64,000 bases of DNA from JAPWJZ01 sp965279315 (GTDB taxonomy: Bacteria; Pseudomonadota; Alphaproteobacteria; Micavibrionales; UBA2020), in contig OZ257145.1 in the NCBI GenBank assembly GCA_965279315.1, forward strand, positions 124,001 to 188,000, in the 5' to 3' direction. The stretch's first letter is position 1. Each line of letters opens with the position of its first letter. The notes under the pieces were generated by a model, which was given only the letters and a program-made list of their open reading frames with translations, ran no database searches and was not told where the DNA came from. Positions 17,428-26,611 of this stretch are shown here, one piece after another. The position numbers and the translations under genes are program-made.

Positions 17428-17482
17428 GAATTGGGTATCAGATTAACCGTTAGTCCCGGTTACCAGTAACGGCTTCGCCGTG

Positions 17483-18097
17483 TTACCAGTGGCGGACGCG
17501 GCCGGTATCGACGTGGACGAAGTTCGAGGACGGGTAGTAACCGACGCCGCCCGAGTTCAGCTTGATCGCGGCCTGGCGGAGGTTTTTCAGCTGGGTACCG
17601 GGCAGCTTGATGTCGATTGCCTGGCCGGACATGTGCAGGCTGCGGGTGGCGACGCCGTGGCTGGCGACGCGCAGCCTGGCATTCGTCTTGGGCGAGCGGT
17701 AGCCGGAAAACACGTCGATCTGGGCGGTGTTGGCCAAACGGTGCTGCAGGACATACAGGATGTCCATCAGGCGCGGGTCGATGGGGAAACGCTCGCCGGT
17801 GCGGTGGTCGCGCATGACCGACTTGATTTCACCGAATGCGTCGGGCAGGTAGCGCCCGCCGTACCAGTATTCACCACGAAACTTTTCGCCGGTATGGATG
17901 TTTGTCAGACGCATCTCGCGACCAACGTTTTTAAGGGCGGGGCCGGTCGAGGCCAGCGACAGATCAGGCATCCAGCAGCCAAGGGCTGCGGCGGCAACGA
18001 GACCTGTTTTCAAAAATGTACGGCGGTCGGCTTCATAAGCATCGGCAGCGGAGCTGTTTTTCGCCATCAGCTCGGCGGGATCGATAAAACGGTTCAT
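17483..18097 (-). CDS. DUF882 (YcbK-like, M15-type) Tat-exported protein
   Basis: Started at ATG 18097 the protein has 204 residues. A Tat signal is visible: DRRTFLKTG followed by a hydrophobic stretch, LVAAAALG. The mature part contains the DUF882/peptidase M15-like metal motifs: SGYRSPKTNARLR, SLHMSGQAIDIKLPG (His and Asp ligands) and FVHVDTGRVRHW (His ligand). Such proteins probably cut or bind peptidoglycan cross-links. A longer reading to 18181 lacks support. The gene is monocistronic and ends before a strong hairpin. Confidence 0.88.
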   Translation of the reverse strand: MNRFIDPAELMAKNSSAADAYEADRRTFLKTGLVAAAALGCWMPDLSLASTGPALKNVGREMRLTNIHTGEKFRGEYWYGGRYLPDAFGEIKSVMRDHRTGERFPIDPRLMDILYVLQHRLANTAQIDVFSGYRSPKTNARLRVASHGVATRSLHMSGQAIDIKLPGTQLKNLRQAAIKLNSGGVGYYPSSNFVHVDTGRVRHW

Positions 18098-18334
18098 GAG
18101 TTTATCCCATGTATGGTTAATACTTTGCTTCTCTGGAGTAGAGAATACCAAATTAATTGGCGTTTCAAGTAAAAATCTCAAGTTATTACATAATATTAGA
18201 ACGATTAACTCAGATTATGACTGAAAAAAGCAAGGATATTACTGCGATGCACAAAAGTATTTAGACAGCCGTTCAGTAAAGGGCGGCTCCACCAGAAAAC
18301 GGTCAGATCAAGGCCGCTTGAAAAGGAGGGTTGC

Positions 18335-18781
18335 ATGATGAGTACCGAACAGAAGATCCGCAGTTTTTTCGATGGCTACACAAAATCATTCAACGACGCG
18401 TTGCGCGACGGCGCGGCAGTCGATGCGAAAGCCGTGCGCGGTTCCTTCGCCGATTACTTCGTGGAATCGAGCCCCACCGGCGTGCAGGGCGGCAAAAACG
18501 GCCTGCTGTTCCGCTTCGTCATCCCGCGCGGTTTCCGCCATTTCAAGCGTATCGGCACGACCGGCATCCGCCTTGCCGGCCTGAAGCTGACGCGTATCGA
18601 CGATCATCATTACATGGCGCAGGCGCATTGGGATTCGTCGTACAAAAAAAGGAACGGCGACCGGCGCACGATCGGTTTTGACGTCGTCTATTTCCTCACG
18701 CTACATTCGGGCGCGCCCAAGATCTTTTCCTACATCACCGGCGACGAGAAACGCGTTTTGCGGGAGAACGGGATTGCCTGA
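18335..18781 (+). CDS. Small NTF2/SnoaL-like unknown protein
   Basis: The 148-residue protein starts at one of two adjacent ATG codons (18335 or 18338) behind a good AAGGAGGG site. It has alternating strands such as LTRIDDHHYMAQAHWDSSYKK and GFDVVYFLTLHSG, preceded by two helices, which suggests an NTF2-like fold. No catalytic motif is clear. It is transcribed alone, divergent from the DUF882 gene. The fold assignment is a guess from secondary-structure pattern. Confidence 0.65.
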   Translation: MMSTEQKIRSFFDGYTKSFNDALRDGAAVDAKAVRGSFADYFVESSPTGVQGGKNGLLFRFVIPRGFRHFKRIGTTGIRLAGLKLTRIDDHHYMAQAHWDSSYKKRNGDRRTIGFDVVYFLTLHSGAPKIFSYITGDEKRVLRENGIA

Positions 18782-18789
18782 TTGAACCG

Positions 18790-19602
18790 TTAAGGCGTCG
18801 GTGGCAGATAGGGCGGTTTATTGAGCTTGGGGTTTTTGAGCGCGTCGAGCTCTTCGGTCAGCGCGGTCACCTTCGCCTGCAAATCGCGGATGGCGAACAT
18901 CTCTTCTTTTACCTCTTCGAGAAGGGCGCGGTTGCCGCGGAAGCCCTCTTTCTTCGCGCCCTCGATGGCGGCGTCGATATCTGCGCCGTGGCGTTCGACC
19001 AGATAGCGCACGACCTGTTTCTTGTCACGGCTGGCGGCTTCGCGCAAGGCCCATTGCAGGTTTTTGGGCGGCGCGCCGATTGCCTCGACAAGCAGCGTAT
19101 AGGCGCGCATCGCACCGTATTGCAGCGCGGTTTCGGCCATCCGTTCCGGGTTCTTGATTTTGTCGGTGCCTGTTTCGATCAGCCGTTCCACCAGCATCGC
19201 CTTGCGCCCGTCATCGATGCCGGAATGCAGGACAGTGTTGATGATATGCGACCAGCCGTCGGATTTGTTGAAATCGATGCCGGCATCGAGGAAATGCTCG
19301 AACGTTTCATACCGTTTGTCGTTGATCGCGTTGCGGAATTGTTTTTCAAGGAAGCTGTCGCGCGCGGCGCGGTCGTCGAACCCCCAGCGTGCCCAATCCT
19401 CGTCGCCGGCTTCTTTTGCAAAAAACTTTATCGTTTCCGGCTGCATCCGCCATGTGTCGTAGCGGTCATAGCCGCGCTTTTCCAGCTCGGCCAGTTGCTT
19501 GAAAATATTCTTGTCTTCATAGCCCAACCATTCGCGCAAACGCTCCACGTTGTTTTCGCGGGCGGCCTGGACGAATTCATAGGCGCTGCCGACATATCTC
19601 AT
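18790..19602 (-). CDS. Ankyrin-like unknown protein, paralogue A
   Basis: The 270-residue helical protein is built of degenerate ankyrin-like helix pairs. Phrases such as FLDAGIDFNKSDGWSHIINT and VRYLVERHGADIDAAIEGA recall ankyrin repeats. It ends in a short coiled coil (VTALTEELDAL) and a Pro-rich tail, LNKPPYLPPTP. No signal peptide is present. Its start overlaps the stop of the upstream paralogue by four bases (ATGA), so the two form a coupled pair. Likely a protein-binding scaffold. Partner unknown. Confidence 0.7.
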   Translation of the reverse strand: MRYVGSAYEFVQAARENNVERLREWLGYEDKNIFKQLAELEKRGYDRYDTWRMQPETIKFFAKEAGDEDWARWGFDDRAARDSFLEKQFRNAINDKRYETFEHFLDAGIDFNKSDGWSHIINTVLHSGIDDGRKAMLVERLIETGTDKIKNPERMAETALQYGAMRAYTLLVEAIGAPPKNLQWALREAASRDKKQVVRYLVERHGADIDAAIEGAKKEGFRGNRALLEEVKEEMFAIRDLQAKVTALTEELDALKNPKLNKPPYLPPTP

Positions 19603-20441
19603 GCGCTGGGGCTCCGCAGCACGGGCTTGTTGAGGGAGGAGTCCGGCTGCAGCTTCGCCAGTTTTTCCGTCAGTTCGCGCACGGTGTCCTGCAAGGATCC
19701 CACTTCGGCGGTCAGGGTTTCGACGGTGCGGGGCGCTGTTTTTTCAGGCAGCTGCTTTTTAAGGTCGGTCAGGAATTCAAACACCGGCGCGTTGCCGAGC
19801 GCCATTTCGGTCGAGATCGCCAGATCGATATCCGCAGCATAACGCGTCACAAGATGCAACGCGGTCGCTTCCGATTTGTACTTCGCGGCGGCGCGCAGGT
19901 ATTGCTCGTTGTTCTTGTGCATGTCGAAGCCGATGACGGCGAACAGGTCGATGCCCGCGATGAAGTTCTTCTCGACCGCCGCGGTCACGGCTTGATCGGT
20001 GTCCTCCATCCGGTTGTGGCCACCCGCCAGTATTTTTTTCATGTAGCGCAGCTTGACGTCGTCGGGGAAGCTGCTGCTGATGGCGCGCTGCAAATACCAA
20101 CCGCCGTTTTTTTCGTTGAAGTCGGTGCCGGTTTTTTCCAGCAGCACCTCGGTCACTTCCTGCCGGTTTTTACCCATCGCGCTGCTGAGCATGAGGTCCA
20201 GAATGCTCTGGCGGCCGCTGCCGTCCATGTGCCAGCGTTCGATGACGCCCGCATCCATTTTTTCGACAAGTAATGCAGCCATGCGCGGGGTGAGGTCTTT
20301 CATGTAGTCCGCCTTGATGAATTCGAGCACGAAATCGATGCTTTTTTTCTGCATCAGTTTTTCCATGCGCGGCAGGTCGTCGGTGGCGACGGTCTCGAGA
20401 AAGGCATTTGCTTTGGATTGGAAGATGCGTGACAGTTTCAT
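19599..20441 (-). CDS. Ankyrin-like unknown protein, paralogue B
   Basis: From ATG 20441 (MKLSRIFQSKANAFLETV) the protein has 280 residues, mostly helical. YLRAAAKYKSEATALHLVTR followed by YAADIDLAIS aligns with the equivalent region of the downstream paralogue, and both end in a coiled coil plus LNKP. KTGTDFNEKNGGWYLQRAIS again resembles an ankyrin unit. A longer reading to 20495 has no support. The pair probably arose by tandem duplication with strong divergence. Confidence 0.7.
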   Translation of the reverse strand: MKLSRIFQSKANAFLETVATDDLPRMEKLMQKKSIDFVLEFIKADYMKDLTPRMAALLVEKMDAGVIERWHMDGSGRQSILDLMLSSAMGKNRQEVTEVLLEKTGTDFNEKNGGWYLQRAISSSFPDDVKLRYMKKILAGGHNRMEDTDQAVTAAVEKNFIAGIDLFAVIGFDMHKNNEQYLRAAAKYKSEATALHLVTRYAADIDLAISTEMALGNAPVFEFLTDLKKQLPEKTAPRTVETLTAEVGSLQDTVRELTEKLAKLQPDSSLNKPVLRSPSA

Positions 20442-20527
20442 GGCAAAACCATAGGGTCGGTTGGCGAAGGGAAGATGCCCTTGAGCGCCTGCCAAAAACT
20501 ACTCCCGATAAGATGATTATGTCAACT

Positions 20528-21289
20528 TTAAAGCTGAAACGGCGTGTAGGGTTTTGCGTCGTTTTTCGGGGCTTGCACGGGGGTGTTTGGCGCGGTCACT
20601 TTCAGCACGAAATCACGCAGCAATTCCAATGCTTTAGGGCTGGCCGCATGTTCCTGCCCCGTGATAATTTCGGCCTCTGCCCTGAATTCCTGTTGTTTTA
20701 GAACGGTTTGGAACCACACAGCATGCGGCGCGCCGGAATAGTGCTGGTTCTCCAGCTCGCCCGCCACCAGCATGACCTGCGGTTTCGATTTGATCTCCGG
20801 CGACAGGTCGAGCGCGCCGCCGGAAATCGCGAACACGCCCGCAACTTCCGTCTCGCGGGAAAGACCTGTATAGACCGCCATCGTGCCGCCTTGCGAAAAG
20901 CCCGCGATGACGACGCGGGTTTCGGGGATGCCCGCATCCGCCGCGATTTTCGTGATGTAATCGTTCAGCTCCCGCGCCGTTGCAGGCGCGCGTTCCTGCG
21001 CAATGCGGCGCAATAAACCAACATCATCCTGCCGGTCGATCACATCGTGCAAGTCGAACCAGCTGTGATTGTTGAAACCCATTTGCACAGGCCCATCGGG
21101 GAAATGCAGTTTCGCCGCCGGCAGCATGGGGCCCAGAATATCGCCGATATACTGGCGCATCAGGTCGCCCGACGACCCATAGCCATGCATGAACACGACC
21201 AGCGTTTCCGGTTTTTTGCCGTTTTCGGGATCGCGGGAATAATCCTGAATCATCGAACGCCCGTCGCATAAGTTGCTGAAACAAGGCAT
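20528..21289 (-). CDS. Carboxylesterase/phospholipase family alpha/beta hydrolase
   Basis: This 253-residue enzyme (a start at MIQDYSRD, 21250, is also possible) has the full serine hydrolase set: oxyanion loop VFMHGYGSSGD, nucleophile elbow GFSQGG, and a C-terminal GQEHAASPKALELL His region. This matches the bacterial YpfH/carboxylesterase 2 group, which cleaves short acyl esters. The Pro-rich tail is unusual for the family. No signal peptide is seen. It is separate from the following ankyrin-like pair. Confidence 0.88.
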   Translation of the reverse strand: MPCFSNLCDGRSMIQDYSRDPENGKKPETLVVFMHGYGSSGDLMRQYIGDILGPMLPAAKLHFPDGPVQMGFNNHSWFDLHDVIDRQDDVGLLRRIAQERAPATARELNDYITKIAADAGIPETRVVIAGFSQGGTMAVYTGLSRETEVAGVFAISGGALDLSPEIKSKPQVMLVAGELENQHYSGAPHAVWFQTVLKQQEFRAEAEIITGQEHAASPKALELLRDFVLKVTAPNTPVQAPKNDAKPYTPFQL

Positions 21290-21329
21290 TACTTTATAAT
21301 ATTATGATAATTAAGTCAAGCGCGGCGAT

Positions 21330-21367
21330 ATTATCCCTCACGCGGAACATTATCCCTCACGCGGAAC
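21330..21367. repeat. Perfect tandem duplication of a 19-bp unit
   Basis: ATTATCCCTCACGCGGAAC occurs twice back to back (21330-21348 and 21349-21367), directly beyond the stop of the PH-domain gene at 21371. A partial third match (GCGTTATCC) follows. It looks like replication slippage. Confidence 0.85.
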
Positions 21368-21370
21368 GCG

Positions 21371-22006
21371 TTATCCAAGCGGCCGGGTATTGCCCATCTG
21401 CGCCTGCACCTTTTGCTGGATCGCCTGCGATTCCATGATCGCGCGGCGGAATTCGATGGGGGTCTCGATGGGCGGCAGCACAACCTCGCCCACGCCCATG
21501 CCGCGGATGACGACGTTGCCATAGCCGCACAAGCGGCCCAGCACGCCCTGACGCACCGACACACCCTCGATCCGGTCGATGTTCAACTCACCGACGTTGC
21601 GGGCGATCAGGCCTTTTTTATACACGAGGCGTTCCGACGTGACCGCGATTTCGGTCGTCGCCTTCACGATCATCATATGCGCAAAGAAATAAAGGCCGAG
21701 CAGGAACATGCCGAGGATACTGAAGCGGATCAGCGGGTGCAGCTTCCACAAGATCTTCAGGTAGCCGCCCTTTTGCGTGACGATCATGTTCCAGATGTGG
21801 TCGTATTGTTCCTTGGTCATGTCCGTGCCATAGCCGGCGCGGATTTCGGAATTGACGATCCACCAGATCGCGATATAGCCGATGCCGATGCCCAGCGCCA
21901 GGCCGAACAAAATCCAGCCGATGGCCTGCAGCGTGTACATCCAATGGAAGCGCGCCCCCATCAGGATCTCTTCTTTCGGGCCGAGTGACTGCTGGACGTA
22001 AAGCAT
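21371..22006 (-). CDS. PH-domain membrane protein (YdbS/bPH2-like)
   Basis: The 211-residue protein has two membrane helices (about 26-50 and 91-112) followed by a bacterial PH domain. TEIAVTSERLVYKKGLIARN, ELNIDRIEGVSVRQGVLGR and YGNVVIRGMGVGEVVLPPI are classic bPH2 phrases. Members probably act at the inner membrane, but their ligand is unknown. It is followed by the 19-bp duplication. It shares direction with the phosphofructokinase gene 43 bases upstream. Confidence 0.88.
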   Translation of the reverse strand: MLYVQQSLGPKEEILMGARFHWMYTLQAIGWILFGLALGIGIGYIAIWWIVNSEIRAGYGTDMTKEQYDHIWNMIVTQKGGYLKILWKLHPLIRFSILGMFLLGLYFFAHMMIVKATTEIAVTSERLVYKKGLIARNVGELNIDRIEGVSVRQGVLGRLCGYGNVVIRGMGVGEVVLPPIETPIEFRRAIMESQAIQQKVQAQMGNTRPLG

Positions 22007-22049
22007 TTAAATTCCTTACCGTTTCGACCCTATCTTACGGGAGCGCAGC

Positions 22050-23132
22050 TTAATCGCCAAGGCAAATGCCCAACATGCGGGCGGTATGCACCAGCGGGCC
22101 CTTCACATCGACCTGCTGGTAGGAGGCAATCGCCTCCTCGATCGGCACATCGATGACCTGGCGGTTCGACCAGGCGACCATTCTGTCAAATTTGCCTTCC
22201 GCGACCAGTTCGACCGCGCGCACGCCGAACGCGGCCGCCACAAGGCGGTCGGACGGGATGGGCGGTGCGCCGCGCTGCACATGGCCCAGCACGGTAACGC
22301 GGGTTTCAAAACCCGTCAGTTCCGCGATCTGTTCGCCGATGTGATAGCCGATGCCGCCAAAGCGTTTTTCGCCGCCCTTGTACTCCATCTGCTTCGCGCC
22401 GCCTTCGATCGTCTTCACGGCTTCGGAGACAACCACCAGCGCGAAGTTGCGCTGTTCGGTGTCGCGCACCCTGATGATTTTTTCGGCGACTTTTTTGATG
22501 TCGTAGGGAATTTCGGGGATCAGGATGACATCTGCGCCGCCCGCGATGCCGGTCGAGATTGCGATGTTGCCCGCGTCGCGGCCCATCACTTCCAATACCA
22601 TCACGCGGTCATGCGACGCGGCGGTCGGCTGCAGGCGGTCGAGCGCTTCGGTCGCGACATACAGCGCGGTTTCGAAGCCGACGGAGGTTTCCGTCATGCC
22701 CACATCGTTGTCGATTGTTTTCGGCACGCAGACCAAACCGAATTTGCCGCGTTGCGCGAGGGTGCGCAGGATCGCCATCGACCCGTCGCCGCCGATGCCG
22801 ATGACGGCTTCGAGGCCGAGCTGCTGGATGCCGTCGATGATTTCGCCGGTGCGGTCTTTTTCCGTGCCGTCGTTCATCGGGAATTTAAACGGGTTGCCCT
22901 TGTTCGTGGTGCCGAGGATCGTGCCGCCCTGGCGCATCACGGTCGTGTCGAACATCGCGCGGTTGAGGACGCGATAACGAAGCGGACGGTCGAGCAAGCC
23001 TGCCGTGCCATCCTCCAGCCCGATCACTTCCCAGCCTTTTTCCGCGGCCGCATGCACCGCCGCGCGGATAACCGCGTTGAGTCCTGCGCAATCCCCGCCC
23101 GAAGTCAGGATGCCGATGCGTTTCTTTCCCAT
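22050..23132 (-). CDS. pfkA: 6-phosphofructokinase
   Basis: This 360-residue enzyme of the PfkA superfamily phosphorylates fructose 6-phosphate in glycolysis. GGDCAGLNAVIRA is the N-terminal phosphoryl-donor loop, GIGGDGSMAI carries GGDGS (favouring ATP over pyrophosphate, whose enzymes read GGDD), and PKTIDNDV contains the catalytic Asp. EVMGRDAGNIA and LGHVQRGAPPIPSDR bind substrate. Length fits the longer group III enzymes. The gene is probably first in a unit with the PH-domain gene. Confidence 0.94.
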   Translation of the reverse strand: MGKKRIGILTSGGDCAGLNAVIRAAVHAAAEKGWEVIGLEDGTAGLLDRPLRYRVLNRAMFDTTVMRQGGTILGTTNKGNPFKFPMNDGTEKDRTGEIIDGIQQLGLEAVIGIGGDGSMAILRTLAQRGKFGLVCVPKTIDNDVGMTETSVGFETALYVATEALDRLQPTAASHDRVMVLEVMGRDAGNIAISTGIAGGADVILIPEIPYDIKKVAEKIIRVRDTEQRNFALVVVSEAVKTIEGGAKQMEYKGGEKRFGGIGYHIGEQIAELTGFETRVTVLGHVQRGAPPIPSDRLVAAAFGVRAVELVAEGKFDRMVAWSNRQVIDVPIEEAIASYQQVDVKGPLVHTARMLGICLGD

Positions 23133-23354
23133 ATTATATTTCCCTTAACGATTATGCCGTATATTTATCAGAGCGCCCCGTTGAATCGAACGGCTTTTTT
23201 ACAATCTTTGCCATTTGAGAGTCGGGCTTGGCGCATTGCAACAAATAAAGCTTAAAAAAACAAGGGTTTCCTGATAATATATTTGTGCCTTGAACCCGAG
23301 GCTTTATGCCTTGTGACAATAAGGCGGACGACAAAGGACTGTTACGGATCCGGT

Positions 23355-23561
23355 ATGCTGCAAGAAGACGAAGAAGACATCCAGAAAATGATGCACGAGC
23401 TCAAGACCGAGCACCGTGACCTCGACATTATCCTCCAGCAGCTCAGCAACGCCACCCCCATCGATTTCCTGCGCCTGCAGCGCCTGAAAAAACGGAAACT
23501 GTTTTTGAAGGATTCGATCTCGAAGCTCGAGAGCATGCTGCTGCCGGACATTATCGCTTAA
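23355..23561 (+). CDS. YdcH family (DUF465) small helical protein
   Basis: Started at ATG 23355 the 68-residue peptide contains LKTEHRDLDIILQQLS and LQRLKKRKLFLKDSISKLE, the two-helix hairpin of DUF465/YdcH proteins. These are common, abundant and functionally unassigned in proteobacteria. The upstream in-frame extension has no ribosome site. It stands alone, divergent from pfkA. Confidence 0.88.
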   Translation: MLQEDEEDIQKMMHELKTEHRDLDIILQQLSNATPIDFLRLQRLKKRKLFLKDSISKLESMLLPDIIA

Positions 23562-23582
23562 TTTCCATAATTGGAAGTCACC

Positions 23583-23610
23583 GTCATGCCCGCCTTGCGC
23601 GGGCATCCGG
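23583..23610. repeat. Single palindromic repeat unit, copy 3
   Basis: GTCATGCCCGCCTTGCGCGG begins one unit of the dispersed hairpin family just beyond the YdcH gene. Its stem is GCCCGC/GCGGGC. Only one arm of the usual pair is present. Confidence 0.6.
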
Positions 23611-23736
23611 AAGCGCGTCCGCGCGTCATGTGACTGCTTAAGTTGAGTTATTAAGACGGCTGGACAGCCTGCCAGACCGCCGCACTAGGGGGTGGTGACG
23701 CTTTGTGGACGATTCAACGCTCTGTCGGTGTCGCTA

Positions 23737-24279
23737 TCAGCTTTCCACGATCCTGATCGAGCCATTAGCCTCAAACGTGTAATAGGGAATTGAAAGATTT
23801 TTCGGCGCAGGGCCGTTACGCACGCGACCTGATTTATCATAGCTAGAACTGCAGCAGGGACATAGCCAGCCTCCCCATCTGCCCCGCGAAAGGGTGTCAT
23901 ATTTAGTGCCCATAAGCTGACAAGCATGGCGCGTACAGACACCTTTAACCACCAGCCATTCTTCATGTCCTTTTTGCACACGCATTTCATCACTTTGCGG
24001 GTCGCGTAATTTGCGCCAGTCTTCTGCGCGCACTTCAGCAATATCTTCCTGAGTGCGGTGATAAATAACGTAAGGCATTGCCAGCCAAGTCCGCGCGACA
24101 CGCTCACCTGGTTTTATTTTCTTCAGGTCCAGTTCTGCAACAGGTTTTCCCCACACATCCGCCGCCGTATTCATGCTGTCGATCATCACGAAACCGGACG
24201 CACCCACAGCGATGCCGCCCATGGCATAGGCCATGTAATTGAGGAAGCTGCGACGGCTGGGTTTTGGGAACACATTCAT
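23737..24279 (-). CDS. Rieske-type iron-sulfur protein with altered cluster ligands
   Basis: The 180-residue protein aligns with the cytochrome bc1 Rieske subunit: N-terminal twin-Arg/membrane segment (SRRSFLNYMAYAMGGIAVGA), the AMPYVIYHRT and WLVVKGVCT strands, and a GRVRNGPAPKNLSIP end. The two cluster boxes deviate. CTHLGC is CTRHAC (Cys115, His118 shifted by one, Cys120), and CPCHGS is CPCCSS (Cys140, Cys142, Cys143 where His is expected). No cytochrome b or c1 gene is adjacent. The frame is intact. It may be a diverged paralogue with an unusual cluster or none. The region is AT-richer than average. Confidence 0.8.
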   Translation of the reverse strand: MNVFPKPSRRSFLNYMAYAMGGIAVGASGFVMIDSMNTAADVWGKPVAELDLKKIKPGERVARTWLAMPYVIYHRTQEDIAEVRAEDWRKLRDPQSDEMRVQKGHEEWLVVKGVCTRHACQLMGTKYDTLSRGRWGGWLCPCCSSSYDKSGRVRNGPAPKNLSIPYYTFEANGSIRIVES

Positions 24280-24447
24280 TGTTTCAGTCTATGCTATTGG
24301 CATTAATCAATTTAAAATATCGCACAATGTACCGCTAAAATAACACCCGGCACGCTTGACATAACAGCCCTCTCCGCTAGCCTGTTAGAGCGCATCACAA
24401 CTTTTCCAATGAAGAATATGTGTTGCGCGGAAATCTTGAGGTTGAAA

Positions 24448-25452
24448 ATGAGAATATTATTTTTGCTTTTGTTTCTCTTTGCCATGAGTTTCCCCGGCAA
24501 GGTTTTCGCGGATGAAATGGACGTGCGGAACGAGATCAACCTGGCGGTGCGCGATCTTTTTTCGCAAGGGAAATTCGCCGAGCTGGACAAGCTGGCGGCG
24601 TCCTACCTGCAAAACGGCAGCCGCACCGAAAGCGGGCTTTGGAAGACCACGCTGTTTTATCTGGGGCTGGCCAGCCTTGCCCCGTTCAATATGCCGCAGC
24701 CGGACTTGGAAAAATTTTTCGCGCTGAATGACGCATGGATCAAGTCAAACCCGTCATCCGCCGCCGCCTATATTTGCAAGGCGCAGGCCTTGGTGAATGC
24801 CGCATGGACAATCCGCGGCAATGGCAGCGCCGATTTCGTTTTGCCAAAGGCGCGCGCCGGATTTTTTGCCAAAATGCGCGAAGCCAGGGATGTGCTGGAG
24901 GGCACGAAAGCCATATCGGGCCAGGACCCCGAATGGTATGCGCTGATGGCCAGGATATCGAGGGACCTGAACGCCGACGAGAAAGCCTTCAACGCCATGA
25001 TCGATGAGGGCCTTGCAAAATACCCTTATTACTACCCGATTTATTTCAACGCCGCGGAATACATGTTCCCCAAATGGCATGGCAGCACGCAGATGGTCGA
25101 GGATTTTGCGGATAAGGCCGTTGCGCTGACAAAAGAAAAAGAAGGCATGGGGATGTATGCGCGCATTTATTGGGTCGTGTCGCAATGGGGTTACGGCGCG
25201 GACCTTTTCAAAAAAACGAAAGTATCGTGGCCGAAAATGAAGGCCGGCATAAAGGATGTGCTGCAAAAATACCCGGACCAATGGAACATCAACAACTTCG
25301 CGTATTTTGCCTGCCTTGCCGAAGACAAGGAAATGACACAGGCAATGTTCAAGCTGCTGACCGCGCCGACGCGGGGCGTCTGGAGCGACGAAAGCTTTTT
25401 CAGCCATTGCCGGGATTCAGAACAGTGGGTCACCTACCCGTTGCCGTTGTGA
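24448..25452 (+). CDS. Secreted DUF4034-like helical protein
   Basis: Started at ATG 24448 the protein has 334 residues with a cleavable signal (MRILFLLLFLFAMSFPGKVFA). The mature part is alpha-helical and repeat-like, with KYPYYYPIYFNAAEYMFPKW and QKYPDQWNINNFAYFACLAE. The latter resembles the DUF4034 hallmark of a TPR-type domain of unknown role. The family label is from memory. It lies alone between AT-rich gaps and is divergent from the Rieske gene. Confidence 0.7.
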   Translation: MRILFLLLFLFAMSFPGKVFADEMDVRNEINLAVRDLFSQGKFAELDKLAASYLQNGSRTESGLWKTTLFYLGLASLAPFNMPQPDLEKFFALNDAWIKSNPSSAAAYICKAQALVNAAWTIRGNGSADFVLPKARAGFFAKMREARDVLEGTKAISGQDPEWYALMARISRDLNADEKAFNAMIDEGLAKYPYYYPIYFNAAEYMFPKWHGSTQMVEDFADKAVALTKEKEGMGMYARIYWVVSQWGYGADLFKKTKVSWPKMKAGIKDVLQKYPDQWNINNFAYFACLAEDKEMTQAMFKLLTAPTRGVWSDESFFSHCRDSEQWVTYPLPL

Positions 25453-25621
25453 ATATGGAGATTCCATGGCGGGACGTGCCGCATGAAAAATCCGCATAAA
25501 ATTAATTAATGAAATCAATTCACTAGTACTTGCGCGGGTAGCTGTGGCGCGCGGATATGTAAAACTTGACATAACCATCCATTCCGCTACCCTGCCCCCG
25601 TATTTAACAAGGGGTATTCCC

Positions 25622-26599
25622 ATGCCGTTTTATCTCGGCGTTGCGCAGCGCGACCTGGTCGCTTCCATCCACGATAACCTTGCCCTGCTGGAAACCTATT
25701 CGGTGGGTTCGGCGGCGCAGGCGCAAATCGATGTGTTGCGCGCAGTCGATCCTGCGACGGGCAAATCGAAATTGGGCGCGATTGCATCGGCGCTGGATGA
25801 TATGTCGCTGATCCATGCCGTGAAGAATTCCGGCGTGACGGATGTGTTCGGGCAACTGGGCGAAGTTTTGCAATTCCACGCGCAACAGAATACCGATGGC
25901 AAAGGCACGGCGCTGTGGCAGTCGCTGATGGGCTGGAACGGGCTCGGCGGCAGCATATCGCTGAGCTATAGCGACACCGTTGCGGAATGCGACAGCTGGC
26001 TGGCGGCGAACCGTGCAAAATTAATCCCGATGACGCAGGACAGCCTCGACAAAATCCACGCCATCGCCCATGCGACGTCGCAGAAGCAGGACGCGATCAA
26101 CAACGCCATGGTCGTGATGACATCGATGGTATCCGTCAACCATGCGGGCGGCGATGTGGACGGCATGAAGCATTTGTTCCTCAATCTCGACCTGCATGAA
26201 CGCCATATCGTGAACAAGACCTTTGCCGCGATCACGCAGGAAAACGCCGCGCCCATCCACGCGCCCGGCCCCTATGCGCTGTATGGCATCGTGATCGACG
26301 ACATGACATCGGGGAAAATCGGCTGGAGCGACGAAAGCCTGCGCCCGCTGGTGGAGCGCACCGCCGCCGCATTAGAGCCCTTTTATTCCACCAGCGAAGT
26401 GCAGCGTTTCATCGTCGGCCGCATTACGCCGCCCGAGGCCGCCGAACAGCTGGAGGGGTTCCTGATTATTTCCACGCGCCGCGCGGGACAGGCAGTGGCG
26501 AATGCGCTGCCGGAATTCCGCGTGATCGACCGCGACGGCGTCACCATCCCCGCACAATCCACACCGCACCCGAAACCGGGCAGCCGCTTTTCAATTTAA
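25622..26599 (+). CDS. Unknown cytoplasmic protein
   Basis: From ATG 25622 (MPFYLGVAQRDLVASIHDNL) the product has 325 residues with no signal or membrane segment. It appears helical in the first two thirds and mixed after. Segments such as HLFLNLDLHERHIVNKTF and PEAAEQLEGFLIIST do not match a family I know. The gene is 12 bases upstream of the next gene, so the pair is probably an operon. I see no catalytic motif. Confidence 0.7.
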   Translation: MPFYLGVAQRDLVASIHDNLALLETYSVGSAAQAQIDVLRAVDPATGKSKLGAIASALDDMSLIHAVKNSGVTDVFGQLGEVLQFHAQQNTDGKGTALWQSLMGWNGLGGSISLSYSDTVAECDSWLAANRAKLIPMTQDSLDKIHAIAHATSQKQDAINNAMVVMTSMVSVNHAGGDVDGMKHLFLNLDLHERHIVNKTFAAITQENAAPIHAPGPYALYGIVIDDMTSGKIGWSDESLRPLVERTAAALEPFYSTSEVQRFIVGRITPPEAAEQLEGFLIISTRRAGQAVANALPEFRVIDRDGVTIPAQSTPHPKPGSRFSI

Positions 26600-26611
26600 G
26601 GAGAAAACAAA

